This document shows, piece after piece, positions 26,507 through 35,956 of a stretch of DNA of 55,026 nt (within the stretch, counting starts at the first letter, position 1; the number at the start of each line of letters is the position of its first letter). Source of the stretch: Pseudomonadales bacterium. Its GTDB lineage: Bacteria; Pseudomonadota; Gammaproteobacteria; Pseudomonadales; Pseudohongiellaceae. A program made the position numbers and the translations under genes. The notes beneath the pieces are model-generated. The model searched no databases and was not told where the DNA came from. It saw only the letters and a list, made by a program, of their open reading frames with translations. The stretch is taken from assembly GCA_028281635.1 (NCBI GenBank), contig JANQJM010000174.1:1-55026 (forward strand). Direction: 5' to 3'.

Positions 26507-26875
26507 ATGAAAATCCTTGGTATCGACCACATACAACTAGCCATACCCAAAGGCTCAGAATCCGTAGCTCGTGCCTTCTATGGTGAAATTCTTGATCTAA
26601 CCGAAGTCGCTAAACCTGAGTCACTGAAAGACAGAGGTGGGATATGGTTCGAGAATGAAAATTTGAAAGTTCATCTTGGTGTTGATTCGGAATTTGTTCC
26701 CGCAAATAAAGCACATCCGGGTTTCAGAGTTTTGGGGCTAGATTTGCTTGCTAAGAAACTGGGCGATAATGGATTCACTGTTTCACATGGATCTGGCATC
26801 GCAGGATTCAAGTGAATCTTCACGAAAGATCCATTTGGAAATCGAATAGAGTTACTCGAAAAAATCGAGGACTAG
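26507..26875 (+). pseudogene. VOC-family gene interrupted by an in-frame TGA
   Basis: From the ATG at 26507, 102 codons lead to TGA (26813-26815). The same frame then continues for 19 codons (IFTKDPFGNRIELLEKIED) to TAG. DPFGNRIELLE is exactly the final strand of a vicinal-oxygen-chelate domain and carries its last metal ligand (Glu). Restoring the codon gives 122 residues, the usual length, with ILGIDHIQLAIPKGSESVAR at the N-terminus. The truncated product would lose a metal ligand. A one-base mutation or sequencing error is the simplest reading; readthrough is less likely. Confidence 0.75.
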
Positions 26876-26881
26876 CTAAAG

Positions 26882-27244
26882 ATGAAACTCCGGTTCAACA
26901 GAGAAACTCTGGTAAAGATAGGATGTGTTCTCTTACTGATGGCGGTCTTGCCATTTGCAATGGAACTGATCTTTCTAATCGATGTATTCGGAATAGAATT
27001 TACAATCTCCTTCATGTTTCTGTACCTGGGAGCCATGCGGGACCGGCTGCTGTTAAGAGTTCAGGAATTGAAGCAGCAGTTTGTCTGTTTCATGTTGTTT
27101 GTCACCAGTCTGTACATGTTCCAGCCAAAGGTGTTCGTTTCCCATTCAGTCGCCAGCGGCATCGTTATTTCTCTGACCTGCTCTGTTTTGCTGGCCTACG
27201 TGTTTTGGCTGCCCGCGATTTATCTCAGCTCAGGATTTGTGTGA
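26882..27244 (+). CDS. Four-segment membrane protein of unknown function
   Basis: 120 residues. Four hydrophobic segments are seen at about 10-33, 36-52, 64-82 and 90-115, with a basic loop MRDRLLLRVQELKQQ between the second and third. No conserved polar residues in the membrane suggest a catalytic role. The start is six bases after the TAG ending the VOC frame, and its GAGG ribosome site lies inside that frame, so the two were probably co-transcribed. Another long frame overlaps on the same strand but lacks membrane character; this one is preferred. Confidence 0.65.
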   Translation: MKLRFNRETLVKIGCVLLLMAVLPFAMELIFLIDVFGIEFTISFMFLYLGAMRDRLLLRVQELKQQFVCFMLFVTSLYMFQPKVFVSHSVASGIVISLTCSVLLAYVFWLPAIYLSSGFV

Positions 27245-27314
27245 CCTATCGGCTGACTATCTGACAATCCAGATTTCCGTGTTTATACTGCGACATTGAA
27301 TAAATCATGTCTGG

Positions 27315-29087
27315 ATGAGCACCATGTCACGATCCGTCTTCTCTGCCAAATCCTGTCTCCTCACGCTGCTAGCGTTTACCTTTGTGGCCTGTAGTGAGCA
27401 AAGCCCCAATCAATTGGCTAGTCCACCAGCGGTAGCACCCACACCTGCATACACGACCACCTACTATGCCCCTCAAAACCGTCCTGATGTTCGTGGCCAG
27501 ATCGGTGCAGTGTCTGCGGGCCATCCACTGGCTGCTCAGGCTGGATTGCGGGTACTACAGGACGGCGGCAACGCCACCGATGCCATTATCGCAATGGCAG
27601 GTGTATTGGCAGTTGTGCGGCCCCATATGAATGGTATTGGCGGCGACGCCTTCGGCATTTTTTACGACGGAGAAACGCAGGAAATAACGGCACTCAACGC
27701 CAGTGGTCGAGCAGGCGCTTTAGCGACTCCAGAGTATTTCGCCGCCGCCGGTGTTGATCGAGTTCCAGGTGTGGGTCCACTTTCGGTGAGTGTACCGGGC
27801 GCCGTTGCCGGCTGGATCGATGCCCATCAACGTTATGGTTCCATGGACTTCGCCGAGTTGCTTGCCACAGGAATCGATTACGCCCGTAATGGTTTTGCTG
27901 TGTCGACACGTCTTGCGCAGGACTTCGAAGAACAGGGCGCGAATTTGAATGAGGCAGGCAAAGACCTGTATCTTCCGTTCGGGTCTGCGCCACCTATCGG
28001 GTCTCTATTAAGAAATCCAGAACTTGCTGATTCATTAGAAGTGGTTGCCACTGCAGGCAAGGAAGGGTTTTATCAGGGCGAAATAGCGGACAACTTGTCA
28101 GCATTTATCACAGAGCTGGGTGGCTATCTACGTAAAGAAGATTTCGAATCCCACGAGTCAACCTGGGTTACGCCGTTGCGAGGAGACTACCTCGATCATA
28201 GCTTTGTTGTGATGCCACCAAATACTCAGGGCATTACTCAGTTGGCGTTGTTTGAGATGGCCAAATCGTTTGAATTGGAAGCTATGGGTCAGAACAGCAC
28301 GGACTATCTGCACAGTCTGATCGAGTTGAAGAAACTTGCCTTCGCTGACCGTGACCGTTGGGTGGCCGATCCAGAATTGGCAGATGTTCCCATTCAACAG
28401 TTACTCGATGCCGAGTATTTAGCAGAGCGCGTTCAGCTGGTGGATATGCAAGTTGCAGCCGAGGATGTGGAGCCAGGATTCGGCGATGAAATCTTTGCCG
28501 AGCCAAATGGCAATCGCGCTGACTCCGGTGATACGGTTTATCTCACCGCTGTCGATCAGTGGGGGAATGCTGTTAGTTGGATTCAAAGTAACTTTGCCGG
28601 TTTCGGATCGGGTCTGTTGGATGAAGCCACAGGAATACTGCTACACAATCGTGGTGCGCTGTTCACTTTGGAGACCGGGCATCCAAATCAGATAGCCCCG
28701 GGCAAGCGACCCTACCATACCCTGTCGCCAGTGATGGCTCTGTATCCCGATGGCGAGTTCGCGTTCACTCTGGGCACGCCCGGAGGAGACAGTCAGACTC
28801 AGACCATTTTGCAAATTACTCACAACATGCTGATCTTTGGTATGACACCACAACAAGCTATCGAAGCGCCGCGTTTTCGATCTATGGGTGGAGTCAATCT
28901 TGCTATCGAGGATCGTGTTACAGAAGATGCTTTAGTGGGATTGGAAAATCGTGGTCATGACATTAACTTGATTGAAGGGTGGACGGCAACTTTCGGTGGG
29001 GCACAGATGATCCACCACAATCCCGACACCGGTGTGCTTACTGCTGCTGCCGATCCCAGGCGCGAAGCTTATTCAATGGCTTACTGA
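27315..29087 (+). CDS. Gamma-glutamyltransferase lipoprotein
   Basis: 590 residues. LLTLLAFTFVAC forms a lipobox (Cys near residue 26), so it should be a lipid-anchored periplasmic enzyme. AAQAGLRVLQDGGNATDAII and MNGIGGDAFGIFYDG are N-terminal family marks. Auto-processing and catalysis use T407 in DSGDTVYLTAVDQWGNAVSW. HTLSPVMALYPDGEFAFTLG and TPGGDSQTQTILQ follow. The family hydrolyses or transfers gamma-glutamyl groups (glutathione and similar), although some relatives act as acylases. It converges on the SGNH-type gene with a 12-base gap. Confidence 0.94.
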   Translation: MSTMSRSVFSAKSCLLTLLAFTFVACSEQSPNQLASPPAVAPTPAYTTTYYAPQNRPDVRGQIGAVSAGHPLAAQAGLRVLQDGGNATDAIIAMAGVLAVVRPHMNGIGGDAFGIFYDGETQEITALNASGRAGALATPEYFAAAGVDRVPGVGPLSVSVPGAVAGWIDAHQRYGSMDFAELLATGIDYARNGFAVSTRLAQDFEEQGANLNEAGKDLYLPFGSAPPIGSLLRNPELADSLEVVATAGKEGFYQGEIADNLSAFITELGGYLRKEDFESHESTWVTPLRGDYLDHSFVVMPPNTQGITQLALFEMAKSFELEAMGQNSTDYLHSLIELKKLAFADRDRWVADPELADVPIQQLLDAEYLAERVQLVDMQVAAEDVEPGFGDEIFAEPNGNRADSGDTVYLTAVDQWGNAVSWIQSNFAGFGSGLLDEATGILLHNRGALFTLETGHPNQIAPGKRPYHTLSPVMALYPDGEFAFTLGTPGGDSQTQTILQITHNMLIFGMTPQQAIEAPRFRSMGGVNLAIEDRVTEDALVGLENRGHDINLIEGWTATFGGAQMIHHNPDTGVLTAAADPRREAYSMAY

Positions 29088-29099
29088 TGATTGTAAGAC

Positions 29100-30323
29100 T
29101 CACTCACTAAGCACATCCGCATAAGTCTCAGCTAGAACTCTTGTGTAGGTATCAATACCTAATGCGAAGGACAGATGTGTAGTATCCACAAACATCTCTG
29201 GGGTGATTTGCGGATGGTTTTGCATGTCGCGCACCGCAACACCAGTCTCTCGTGTTACTCGCTCCATTAACGCATCCAGCTTTTCCTGAACTTCCGGTGT
29301 ATAGACAACCCAATCCGTGTTGCGTGGAAGCAGCACTACTTCCATGTGTTCGGAAACCGCATTGAGGTCGTTCACCATATTGATGAACGCTTGCACTAGC
29401 CGTTCCTCGAAATCTAAACCCAAGATATCGCCCTGTCTGACCCTCCGTTGAAGATCCGGCTCCATCAATGCAGGATGCACAAAACTTTCTGCATAGTCAT
29501 AGAGGGCATCGAGACTCTCTTCGGAGAGTTGAGATTTATTCAGCCGTCCTCCGCGTCGGTCAATGCTCCAGATTCCACCGAAAGGATTGCTCCCGTCCGG
29601 AAGCGTGTTTAGAAATGCCCTCCGCATCTCATTGCGCCTTTCTTCTGCAGCAGCATATTCAGGATCAGGGGCATCGAAATTGACTGGTCCATTGATGGTA
29701 AAGATGGATGAAAGCAGTTCAGCTGAAATGCCTTCTCGGAAGAAGCGAATATTCAGCAGTCTAAAGCCACGGTCAGGATTCTGCAGTGTGATCTCCCAGA
29801 GTTCGTTCAGCGACAACAGTACCGCTTCATTTTGGTCCCGGGTGATGGCACCGAGCACATTCCTTGATTTAGTGGTTTGAAATGGATTGAACTCCAGTAG
29901 CGACAAATCCAGCATTTCACCCGAGGCTTCCAGTTCACGGCGAATATGTGCAGTGACGTACTGCTGAAATTCAGGATTGAGATTGCCGACACCATAGTTG
30001 TAAGAAACGATATCCTGCCCTCTTGATTCAAAATAGGCATCGAACTGATCTGGTTCGAATCCCGCCTGCACCATCGATGTGCCAAACACCATCACTTTTT
30101 TTCTTTGCGGATTTTCTGCAACCAAGGTGGGCACGTAGTCCATCATTTCCAACACTCTTGCATTCATGGGAATGTTGCTGGCAATGAACTTGTACAAGCC
30201 CACTACCAGGGCGAACATGAAGAGCCCGCCTAGCAATGTCTTGAATCGGACCTTCAACTCACTATTGGAGTCGAGGGTTTGATATTGATTCTCGAACTCA
30301 GAACTGGAAATAGATGAAGGCAT
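29100..30323 (-). CDS. Membrane-anchored SGNH-like protein (AlgX/DltD-type partner)
   Basis: 407 residues from the ATG at 30323, which overlaps the end of the MBOAT gene by 26 bases. One membrane segment (about 30-52) is followed by an extracytoplasmic domain. VMVFGTSMVQAGFEPDQFDA holds the likely nucleophile Ser (GTS), and FVDTTHLSFALGIDTY holds the paired Asp and His, the pattern of SGNH/AlgX/DltD-like proteins that work with MBOAT acyltransferases. It should complete transfer of an acyl group outside the cytoplasm. The acceptor is unknown since no polysaccharide genes are nearby. Confidence 0.85.
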   Translation of the reverse strand: MPSSISSSEFENQYQTLDSNSELKVRFKTLLGGLFMFALVVGLYKFIASNIPMNARVLEMMDYVPTLVAENPQRKKVMVFGTSMVQAGFEPDQFDAYFESRGQDIVSYNYGVGNLNPEFQQYVTAHIRRELEASGEMLDLSLLEFNPFQTTKSRNVLGAITRDQNEAVLLSLNELWEITLQNPDRGFRLLNIRFFREGISAELLSSIFTINGPVNFDAPDPEYAAAEERRNEMRRAFLNTLPDGSNPFGGIWSIDRRGGRLNKSQLSEESLDALYDYAESFVHPALMEPDLQRRVRQGDILGLDFEERLVQAFINMVNDLNAVSEHMEVVLLPRNTDWVVYTPEVQEKLDALMERVTRETGVAVRDMQNHPQITPEMFVDTTHLSFALGIDTYTRVLAETYADVLSE

Positions 30324-31701
30324 TACTCGGGACTCCGAACATAAAGCAGATAAACTGGAAAACAAAAATGAGTGGCCAGAACAACCAGATGCGGTTCTCA
30401 ATACCTTTAGAGAATCGTATCACCACCCAATCGATTAGATGCATAACAGCCAGGGCAGCTACAGTTAACCAGAAAGTGAGTAAGGCTGTGGCGACAGCCT
30501 CGACATCCGCCATGCCGTGCATACTGAGCAACACATTGGTGGCATCGCTGAACTCCTGGGCACGAAAAAATACCCAGCCGATCAACACTAAATAGAAGGT
30601 AACTGCCCATTTGAAAAAACGAATGAAGATGGCCTGACTCTCACCGATCCATTGCAGAGATTTAATCGAGCCGAGAAAGTGTGTTGCAATAATGATCAGG
30701 CCATGAAAGAAACCCCATACAACAAAGGTCCAGGCAGCGCCGTGCCAGAGACCTCCCAACAGCATGGTGATCATGATATTGCGGTAACGGTGATTTCGAT
30801 TACCACCAAGAGAAATGTAGAGATAATCACGCAACCAGCTGGAAAGTGAGATATGCCAACGTCGCCAGAAATCAGCAGGTGAGCTGGCGAAATAGGGAAG
30901 CCGAAAGTTCAGAGGAATCTTGAAACCGAGAATCATTCCAGTACCGATCGCCATATCCGTATAACCGGAAAAGTCACCGTAGATCTGTGCTGCAAATGCG
31001 AGGACACCGGTCCAGGCTTCGATCATGCTGACACCCGCACCATCGAAGGCATAGTCCACGTTGGCGGCCAGCAGATCCGCCACAGTTTTTTTGAATAAGC
31101 CCACCGTGAACAGCAAGGCACCATGTTTCGCACCTGACCAGGTTGGTGAGGGCATGAGCTCCAATTGCGGCAGAATGTAGCGTGCACGCAGGATTGGGCC
31201 AGCAACGAGTTGGGGAAAAAACGCGAGAGCTGAGATAAACGTTAATAGTCCCTTGCGTGCCTGCATGTCTCGACGATAGACATCGATGGTGTAGCTCATA
31301 CTCTGAAAAGTGTAGAAGGAGATACCAACTGGTAGCACAAAGTTCAGCATGGTCCAGCTCGCCTCATAACCAAACAGCCCCATCAGATCCACGACTGACT
31401 GCATGGCGAAATCTGTGTACTTGAAAATGGCCAGGATGCCGAGATTGGTTGCAATTGAAATTGCTAAGTAGAGTTTGCGCCGTTTGTTGTCAGATTCATT
31501 TTGTATTCCGTTGGCAACGAAGTAGTCCACGATTCCGCTGAATACCAACAACGGTATGAAGCGGAAATTCCAACCGGCATAAAAGATAAGACTGCCAACA
31601 AGAATCAGTAGCAAGCGGGGATAGCGCTTCAAAAACACGAAGCTGTAAAGAAAGAAAAAACAACTGAAGAACAGGAAGAAAAGCGGGGTATTAAAAAGCA
31701 T
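30298..31701 (-). CDS. MBOAT family O-acyltransferase (AlgI-like)
   Basis: 467 residues with about eleven membrane segments. HISLSSWLRDYLYISLGGNR, then MLLGGLWHGAAWTFVVWGFF with the catalytic H320, are the hallmarks of the AlgI/DltB branch. FPQLVAGPILRARYILPQLE is a further family block. AlgI-like proteins pass acetyl or acyl groups across the inner membrane for O-acylation of polymers. It is followed by, and overlaps, the SGNH-type gene, forming the standard two-gene unit. A 13-base palindrome, AAACTA-T-TAGTTT (31752-31764), lies 51 bases upstream of the start and may be an operator. Confidence 0.95.
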   Translation of the reverse strand: MLFNTPLFFLFFSCFFFLYSFVFLKRYPRLLLILVGSLIFYAGWNFRFIPLLVFSGIVDYFVANGIQNESDNKRRKLYLAISIATNLGILAIFKYTDFAMQSVVDLMGLFGYEASWTMLNFVLPVGISFYTFQSMSYTIDVYRRDMQARKGLLTFISALAFFPQLVAGPILRARYILPQLELMPSPTWSGAKHGALLFTVGLFKKTVADLLAANVDYAFDGAGVSMIEAWTGVLAFAAQIYGDFSGYTDMAIGTGMILGFKIPLNFRLPYFASSPADFWRRWHISLSSWLRDYLYISLGGNRNHRYRNIMITMLLGGLWHGAAWTFVVWGFFHGLIIIATHFLGSIKSLQWIGESQAIFIRFFKWAVTFYLVLIGWVFFRAQEFSDATNVLLSMHGMADVEAVATALLTFWLTVAALAVMHLIDWVVIRFSKGIENRIWLFWPLIFVFQFICFMFGVPSNAFIYFQF

Positions 31702-32023
31702 GATTAAACCGGTTCTTATTATTGGCGCCGATAGTGAACAGACGTGGAATCAAACTATTAGTTTCAATTCACTGAATATTCAGCGGATTATTTGCCTGTG
31801 GTATGGCCTGCGAAGAACATGCCAAGAATTTTTCTTATTATTTTCAGTGATTTAGCGGAAGAGCTAGAGTCGTGCTGAGAAATTGAAAGGTGAAAAAGAT
31901 CAGGGATTGGTGGGAATACCCAACTCGAATCAGCTTGGCTGAAATGGGAAACAGAGAAATCCTGAGCCGGTGGCTGTAAGCAATCAGCGGTTGAATGTAT
32001 CGAGAAGGCTCTCTGGCCTCAGA
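31702..32023. other. Gene-free region, upstream of MBOAT gene
   Basis: 322 bases between the MBOAT start and the end of the next minus-strand gene. No plausible coding frame or terminator seen. The only structure noted is the perfect palindrome AAACTA-T-TAGTTT at 31752-31764, well placed for an operator of the MBOAT/SGNH unit. A promoter for that unit must lie here. Confidence 0.5.
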
Positions 32024-33622
32024 TTAATTGCCTGTATAACCCGGGCCATGGAGAATACGACCAGGCCTACGACCAGTGTGTTGACCCTCTTCAACCACAA
32101 TCTCACCATTGACCAGAACATACTTCATTCCAACTGCATATTGATGAGGGTCTTCAAAAGTCGCTTTGTCTATAATTTCATCCGCATCGAAAACTGCGAT
32201 ATCCGCGAAATAACCATTAGTGATCAAACCACGATCGTGAATATTTAAACGGCGTGCGGTTTGGCTACTCATTTTCTTTACTGCTTCTTCCAGAGTAATG
32301 ATGCCGCGCTCTCTTACAAAATGACCGAGCACTCTGGCGAATGTCCCGTACTGGCGAGGATGTGGCGCACCTTCACCAAAAATGCCTACTGGACCATCTG
32401 ACCCAATCGCAGTGGCAGGGTGCTGCATGATGCGGTCTACGTCTTCCGGACCGATTGCATGGTAGACAGCAGTTGCACCGCCGCCCCGAATAATGTCAAA
32501 CACCACATCGGCTGCGTTTTCCGGAGTGGGCTCTAACTCCGCTTCTTCGGTGAGTTCCGCAAGATTTTTTCCTGCCATTTCGGGGTCCCAGCTGTTGCGG
32601 GAAATGAATACGTTCTTGGGATCGCCTCCACCACGGTCATAAAGAATCAGGTTAACGACTTCGTTCTTGATTGTTGGGCGTGTTTCCTGACTCATGATTC
32701 TAGACAGTAGCTGTTCCCGACCACCTTCCTGTGCCCACTGCGGAATCAATGCATTGATGCTGGTTTGAGAAGCCGTGTAGGGGTACTGATCGATGGTGAT
32801 ATCCACACCGCGGGCTCTTGCTTCATCAACCAGCCGTAAGCTATCTACCGATGCGCCCCAGTTCTGTACGCCGATCACCTTGTGGTGAGTCATCTGCACT
32901 GGAATGTTGGCTTCTTCTCCGATGCGAATGGTTTCATTAACGGAATCGAGCAAGGCAAAAGCCTCGTTCCGCATGTGAGAGATATAGATGCCACCATATT
33001 CAGCAGCGACCTTAGTAAGCTCTATGACTTCTTCCGTAGAAGTAAAGCTACCTGGGACATAAAACAGACCAGTGGAAATTCCCAAAGCACCTTGTTCCAT
33101 GGCTTCCCGCACCATCTGCTTCATTTGTTCCATTTCCGCTGGCGTGGCTTCACGGTCTTCTTGTCCGATCACCGAATTACGGATGGTGCCCTGGCCTACA
33201 AACACTGCCCAGTTGGGGCTGATCTGGCGTGACTGAATTGAACGATAGTGTTCATCAATGGGAAAAGGAGATGACCCATCATTGCCTTCGGTAAGAGTCG
33301 TCACACCTTGCAATAGTGCACTCTCGGCATTGGGTACATCGAAGATACCGCGTAGTGCATGGGTATGGGGATCTATAAACCCGGGTGCAACGACGAGGCC
33401 AGTAGCATCAATCACTATGTCCGCGTTCGCAGTCGCAAGATCGCCAATAGCAACGATGCGGTCACCATTAACCGCCACGTCGGCGTTGTACCAGGGTGTT
33501 CCAGTGCCATCGACTACGCGCCCTCCCTGAATCAAGATATCGTAGGCATCTTGCCCAAGAACGGGTGTGAGGGACAGCGTGGAAAAAACACTTATGTAAA
33601 GAAAGAAGAGCTTATTTTTCAT
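32024..33622 (-). CDS. Secreted N-acyl-D-amino-acid deacylase-like amidohydrolase
   Basis: 532 residues with a signal peptide ending VLG. YDILIQGGRVVDGTGTPWYN opens the composite beta-sandwich, and metal-binding H86/H88 lie in GFIDPHTHAL. GALGISTGLFYVPGSFTSTE and ISHMRNEAFALLDSVNETI are typical of the D-aminoacylase/dihydroorotase-like branch, and SDGPVGIFGEGAPHPRQYGT contains the late metal Asp. The enzyme should remove acyl groups from N-acyl-D-amino acids or related amides. It starts 27 bases after the M13 peptidase gene, so the two are likely one operon for peptide breakdown. Confidence 0.92.
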   Translation of the reverse strand: MKNKLFFLYISVFSTLSLTPVLGQDAYDILIQGGRVVDGTGTPWYNADVAVNGDRIVAIGDLATANADIVIDATGLVVAPGFIDPHTHALRGIFDVPNAESALLQGVTTLTEGNDGSSPFPIDEHYRSIQSRQISPNWAVFVGQGTIRNSVIGQEDREATPAEMEQMKQMVREAMEQGALGISTGLFYVPGSFTSTEEVIELTKVAAEYGGIYISHMRNEAFALLDSVNETIRIGEEANIPVQMTHHKVIGVQNWGASVDSLRLVDEARARGVDITIDQYPYTASQTSINALIPQWAQEGGREQLLSRIMSQETRPTIKNEVVNLILYDRGGGDPKNVFISRNSWDPEMAGKNLAELTEEAELEPTPENAADVVFDIIRGGGATAVYHAIGPEDVDRIMQHPATAIGSDGPVGIFGEGAPHPRQYGTFARVLGHFVRERGIITLEEAVKKMSSQTARRLNIHDRGLITNGYFADIAVFDADEIIDKATFEDPHQYAVGMKYVLVNGEIVVEEGQHTGRRPGRILHGPGYTGN

Positions 33623-33649
33623 CAGAATTAACTCTTGTATACAGGGGCG

Positions 33650-35773
33650 TTACCAGATTCGGACACGCTCCTCTGGCGGTAAGTACAACGCATCTTCGGG
33701 TTGTACATCAAAGGCTTCATACCATTCATCGAAATTGCGCACTACACCATTCACGCGAAACTCTGACGGTGAATGGGGGTCTGTAGTCAGGCGCTGAATC
33801 AGGGCATCCTGGCGGTACTTTCTCTGCCATACCTGAGCCCAGGCCAGGAAGAAGCGCTGATCACCGGTAAGGCCATCAATAATCGGTGCCTCTTCGCCGT
33901 TCAATGCCATTCTGTAGGCACGATAGGCTAAAGACAGGCCGCCGACATCACCGATGTTCTCACCGAGTGTAAAGCGACCATCGATAAAGTAACCCGGCAC
34001 TGGTTGGAAACCGCCGTATTGCTCGGCAAGCGCACTCGCCTGCTCTTCGAAGCTGGCCCGGTCTTCGTCTGTCCACCAGTTGCGCTGCACCCCGGCCCAG
34101 TCAGACTTGGAGCCCTGATCATCGAATCCATGGCCCATCTCGTGGCCGATAACGGCACCGATGCCGCCGTAATTCACTGCCAGATCGGCAGCTGGGTCGA
34201 AGAAGGGTGGCTGAAGAATACCAGCGGGAAAGACAATCTCGTTAAACGAAGAATTGTAATAGGCATTTACAGTCTGTGGCGTCATTCCCCACTCGTCGCG
34301 GTCCGTTGGTTTGCCTAAGCGGCTGACTTCGTCAGCATAGTTAAACTCCCTGAGTCGCTGTACGTTGCCAAAAAGATCATCGCGGCGCATTTCCAGGGAC
34401 GAAAAATCTTTCCACTTGTCAGGGTAGGCAATCTTCGGCCGGAAAGACTCCAGTTTGCGATAAGCTTCTGCTTTAGTCGCTGCTCCCATCCAATCGTTTT
34501 GTTCGATGCTCTGACGCAGAGCGGCGCGAAGATTCTCGACCAACTCTTCCATCTGTTGTTTGGCTGACTCGGGGAAATGACGTTCAACGTAGACTTGTCC
34601 CAGGGCTTCTCCCAAACCTGCCAGGGAACCAACACGCATGACTCCGCGTTCCCAACGTTCTCTCTGTTCAGGTACACCATTCAAGACGGTGGAATAAAAG
34701 TGAAATGCTTCTTGATCCAACTCCTCAGAAAGTACATTGGCGCTGTCAACAATGAAACGATAAGTCATATAGCTGCGCCAGTCTTCAACCGGTAGTGTAT
34801 TCACCAAATCAATAATGGGAGACATGGCACTAGGGTAGAAGACGTTAAGATCTGTAATGTCAGCAATGCCTGCAGCAGTGAAGTATGCATCCCAATCCAA
34901 TCCAGCGTACTCAGCTTTGAAGCCTTCATAAGTCATCGGGTTGTAAGTCAGGTCGCGATTGCGACGCTGGGAGCGTGGCCAGGTATGCTCCGCAACCTGA
35001 GTCTCCAATGCCAGAATGGCCTGCGCTTTATCCGCACTGTCTTCGATGCTGGCGAAATCGAGTATGCGTGTAATGTGGGCAACATACTCTTCTCTCACCG
35101 ACAAAAATTCTTCCGTGTCTTCCAGGTAATAATCACGGTCTGGCAGGCCTAAGCCGCCGATGGACAGATTGAGCTGGTGGCGATCAGGGTCGGAGCGATC
35201 AGCCCCGACATAAAAGCCGAATACACTTGCTGTGTTGTCGAGCTGAGCGCGACCGAATCCGGCAATGAGTTCTTCCCGGGTATCGATTTCATTCAGTGCC
35301 GACAGACCTTGCTGCAAAGGGCTAATGCCCAGTTCATTCAGCGTTTCCACATCCATGTAGCTGAGGTAGTAATCACTGATTTTTTGCTCCACTGATCCCG
35401 CCGCCGGTTCCATGGAGGAAAGGTCATTGATGATGGTGCGGACTCGCTGGTCCGAGCGGTCACTGAGGACGGTAAAGGAACCGTAGTTGCTGCGACTGGC
35501 AGGAAGTTCGAATGTATCCAGCCACTTGCCATTGGTATAGTGGAAGAAATCGTCCCCTGGACGCACGCCAGGATCCTGATGGCTGAGATCTATTCCGAAT
35601 GTGCCAAGTTCAGGTCCGGCAGCGACCATCGTCGCCGATTCCGATGCAGTAGAAACAGTTTCAGTAGCGGGTTCGGGCGTGACGGCAGAGTTAACTGGCG
35701 CGCTTTCTTCCGAATTGCAGGTGGCCAAAAAGACGCAAGCTGCGGCTACCAGAAATTTGTAAGACGATGACAT
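33650..35773 (-). CDS. M13 family metallopeptidase lipoprotein (PepO-like)
   Basis: 707 residues with GGAGGAC before the ATG. FLVAAACVFLATC is a lipobox, so the enzyme is probably lipid-anchored in the envelope. The M13_N domain begins DPGVRPGDDFFHYTNGKWLD. Zinc is bound by H544-E545-x-x-H548 (VIGHEMGHGFDDQG) and the Glu of GENIGDVGGLSLAYRAY some 60 residues later. NAYYNSSFNEIVFPAGILQP is a family mark, and the C-terminus ends VRIW as usual. It cleaves oligopeptides. It lies just upstream of the D-aminoacylase-like gene and is divergent from the amidohydrolase pair. Confidence 0.96.
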   Translation of the reverse strand: MSSSYKFLVAAACVFLATCNSEESAPVNSAVTPEPATETVSTASESATMVAAGPELGTFGIDLSHQDPGVRPGDDFFHYTNGKWLDTFELPASRSNYGSFTVLSDRSDQRVRTIINDLSSMEPAAGSVEQKISDYYLSYMDVETLNELGISPLQQGLSALNEIDTREELIAGFGRAQLDNTASVFGFYVGADRSDPDRHQLNLSIGGLGLPDRDYYLEDTEEFLSVREEYVAHITRILDFASIEDSADKAQAILALETQVAEHTWPRSQRRNRDLTYNPMTYEGFKAEYAGLDWDAYFTAAGIADITDLNVFYPSAMSPIIDLVNTLPVEDWRSYMTYRFIVDSANVLSEELDQEAFHFYSTVLNGVPEQRERWERGVMRVGSLAGLGEALGQVYVERHFPESAKQQMEELVENLRAALRQSIEQNDWMGAATKAEAYRKLESFRPKIAYPDKWKDFSSLEMRRDDLFGNVQRLREFNYADEVSRLGKPTDRDEWGMTPQTVNAYYNSSFNEIVFPAGILQPPFFDPAADLAVNYGGIGAVIGHEMGHGFDDQGSKSDWAGVQRNWWTDEDRASFEEQASALAEQYGGFQPVPGYFIDGRFTLGENIGDVGGLSLAYRAYRMALNGEEAPIIDGLTGDQRFFLAWAQVWQRKYRQDALIQRLTTDPHSPSEFRVNGVVRNFDEWYEAFDVQPEDALYLPPEERVRIW

Positions 35774-35956
35774 GTTGTCCTCCGATCATCTTTGAACTGA
35801 GCAGGACGAGAGTATACCCGAAATCGCGACGACCTCTGTGACCAGAGACTCCAGAAAAGCTCCTGCCTTTATCAATGGTTTGAGATAGCGGTACACTCCG
35901 GGCACTTAAGTTTTACCTTTACAGTTAGACACAGGATGCGGTTAGGAGGTTGACCC

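Noticed and set aside
26813..26815. Selenocysteine at the in-frame TGA of the VOC gene
   Set aside because: VOC proteins do not use selenocysteine at this position and no SECIS-like hairpin was recognised right after the TGA.
26812..27264. Long plus-strand frame overlapping the four-segment membrane protein
   Set aside because: Its product has no domain, signal or hydrophobic pattern, while the overlapping frame at 26882 gives a clean membrane protein with a ribosome site.
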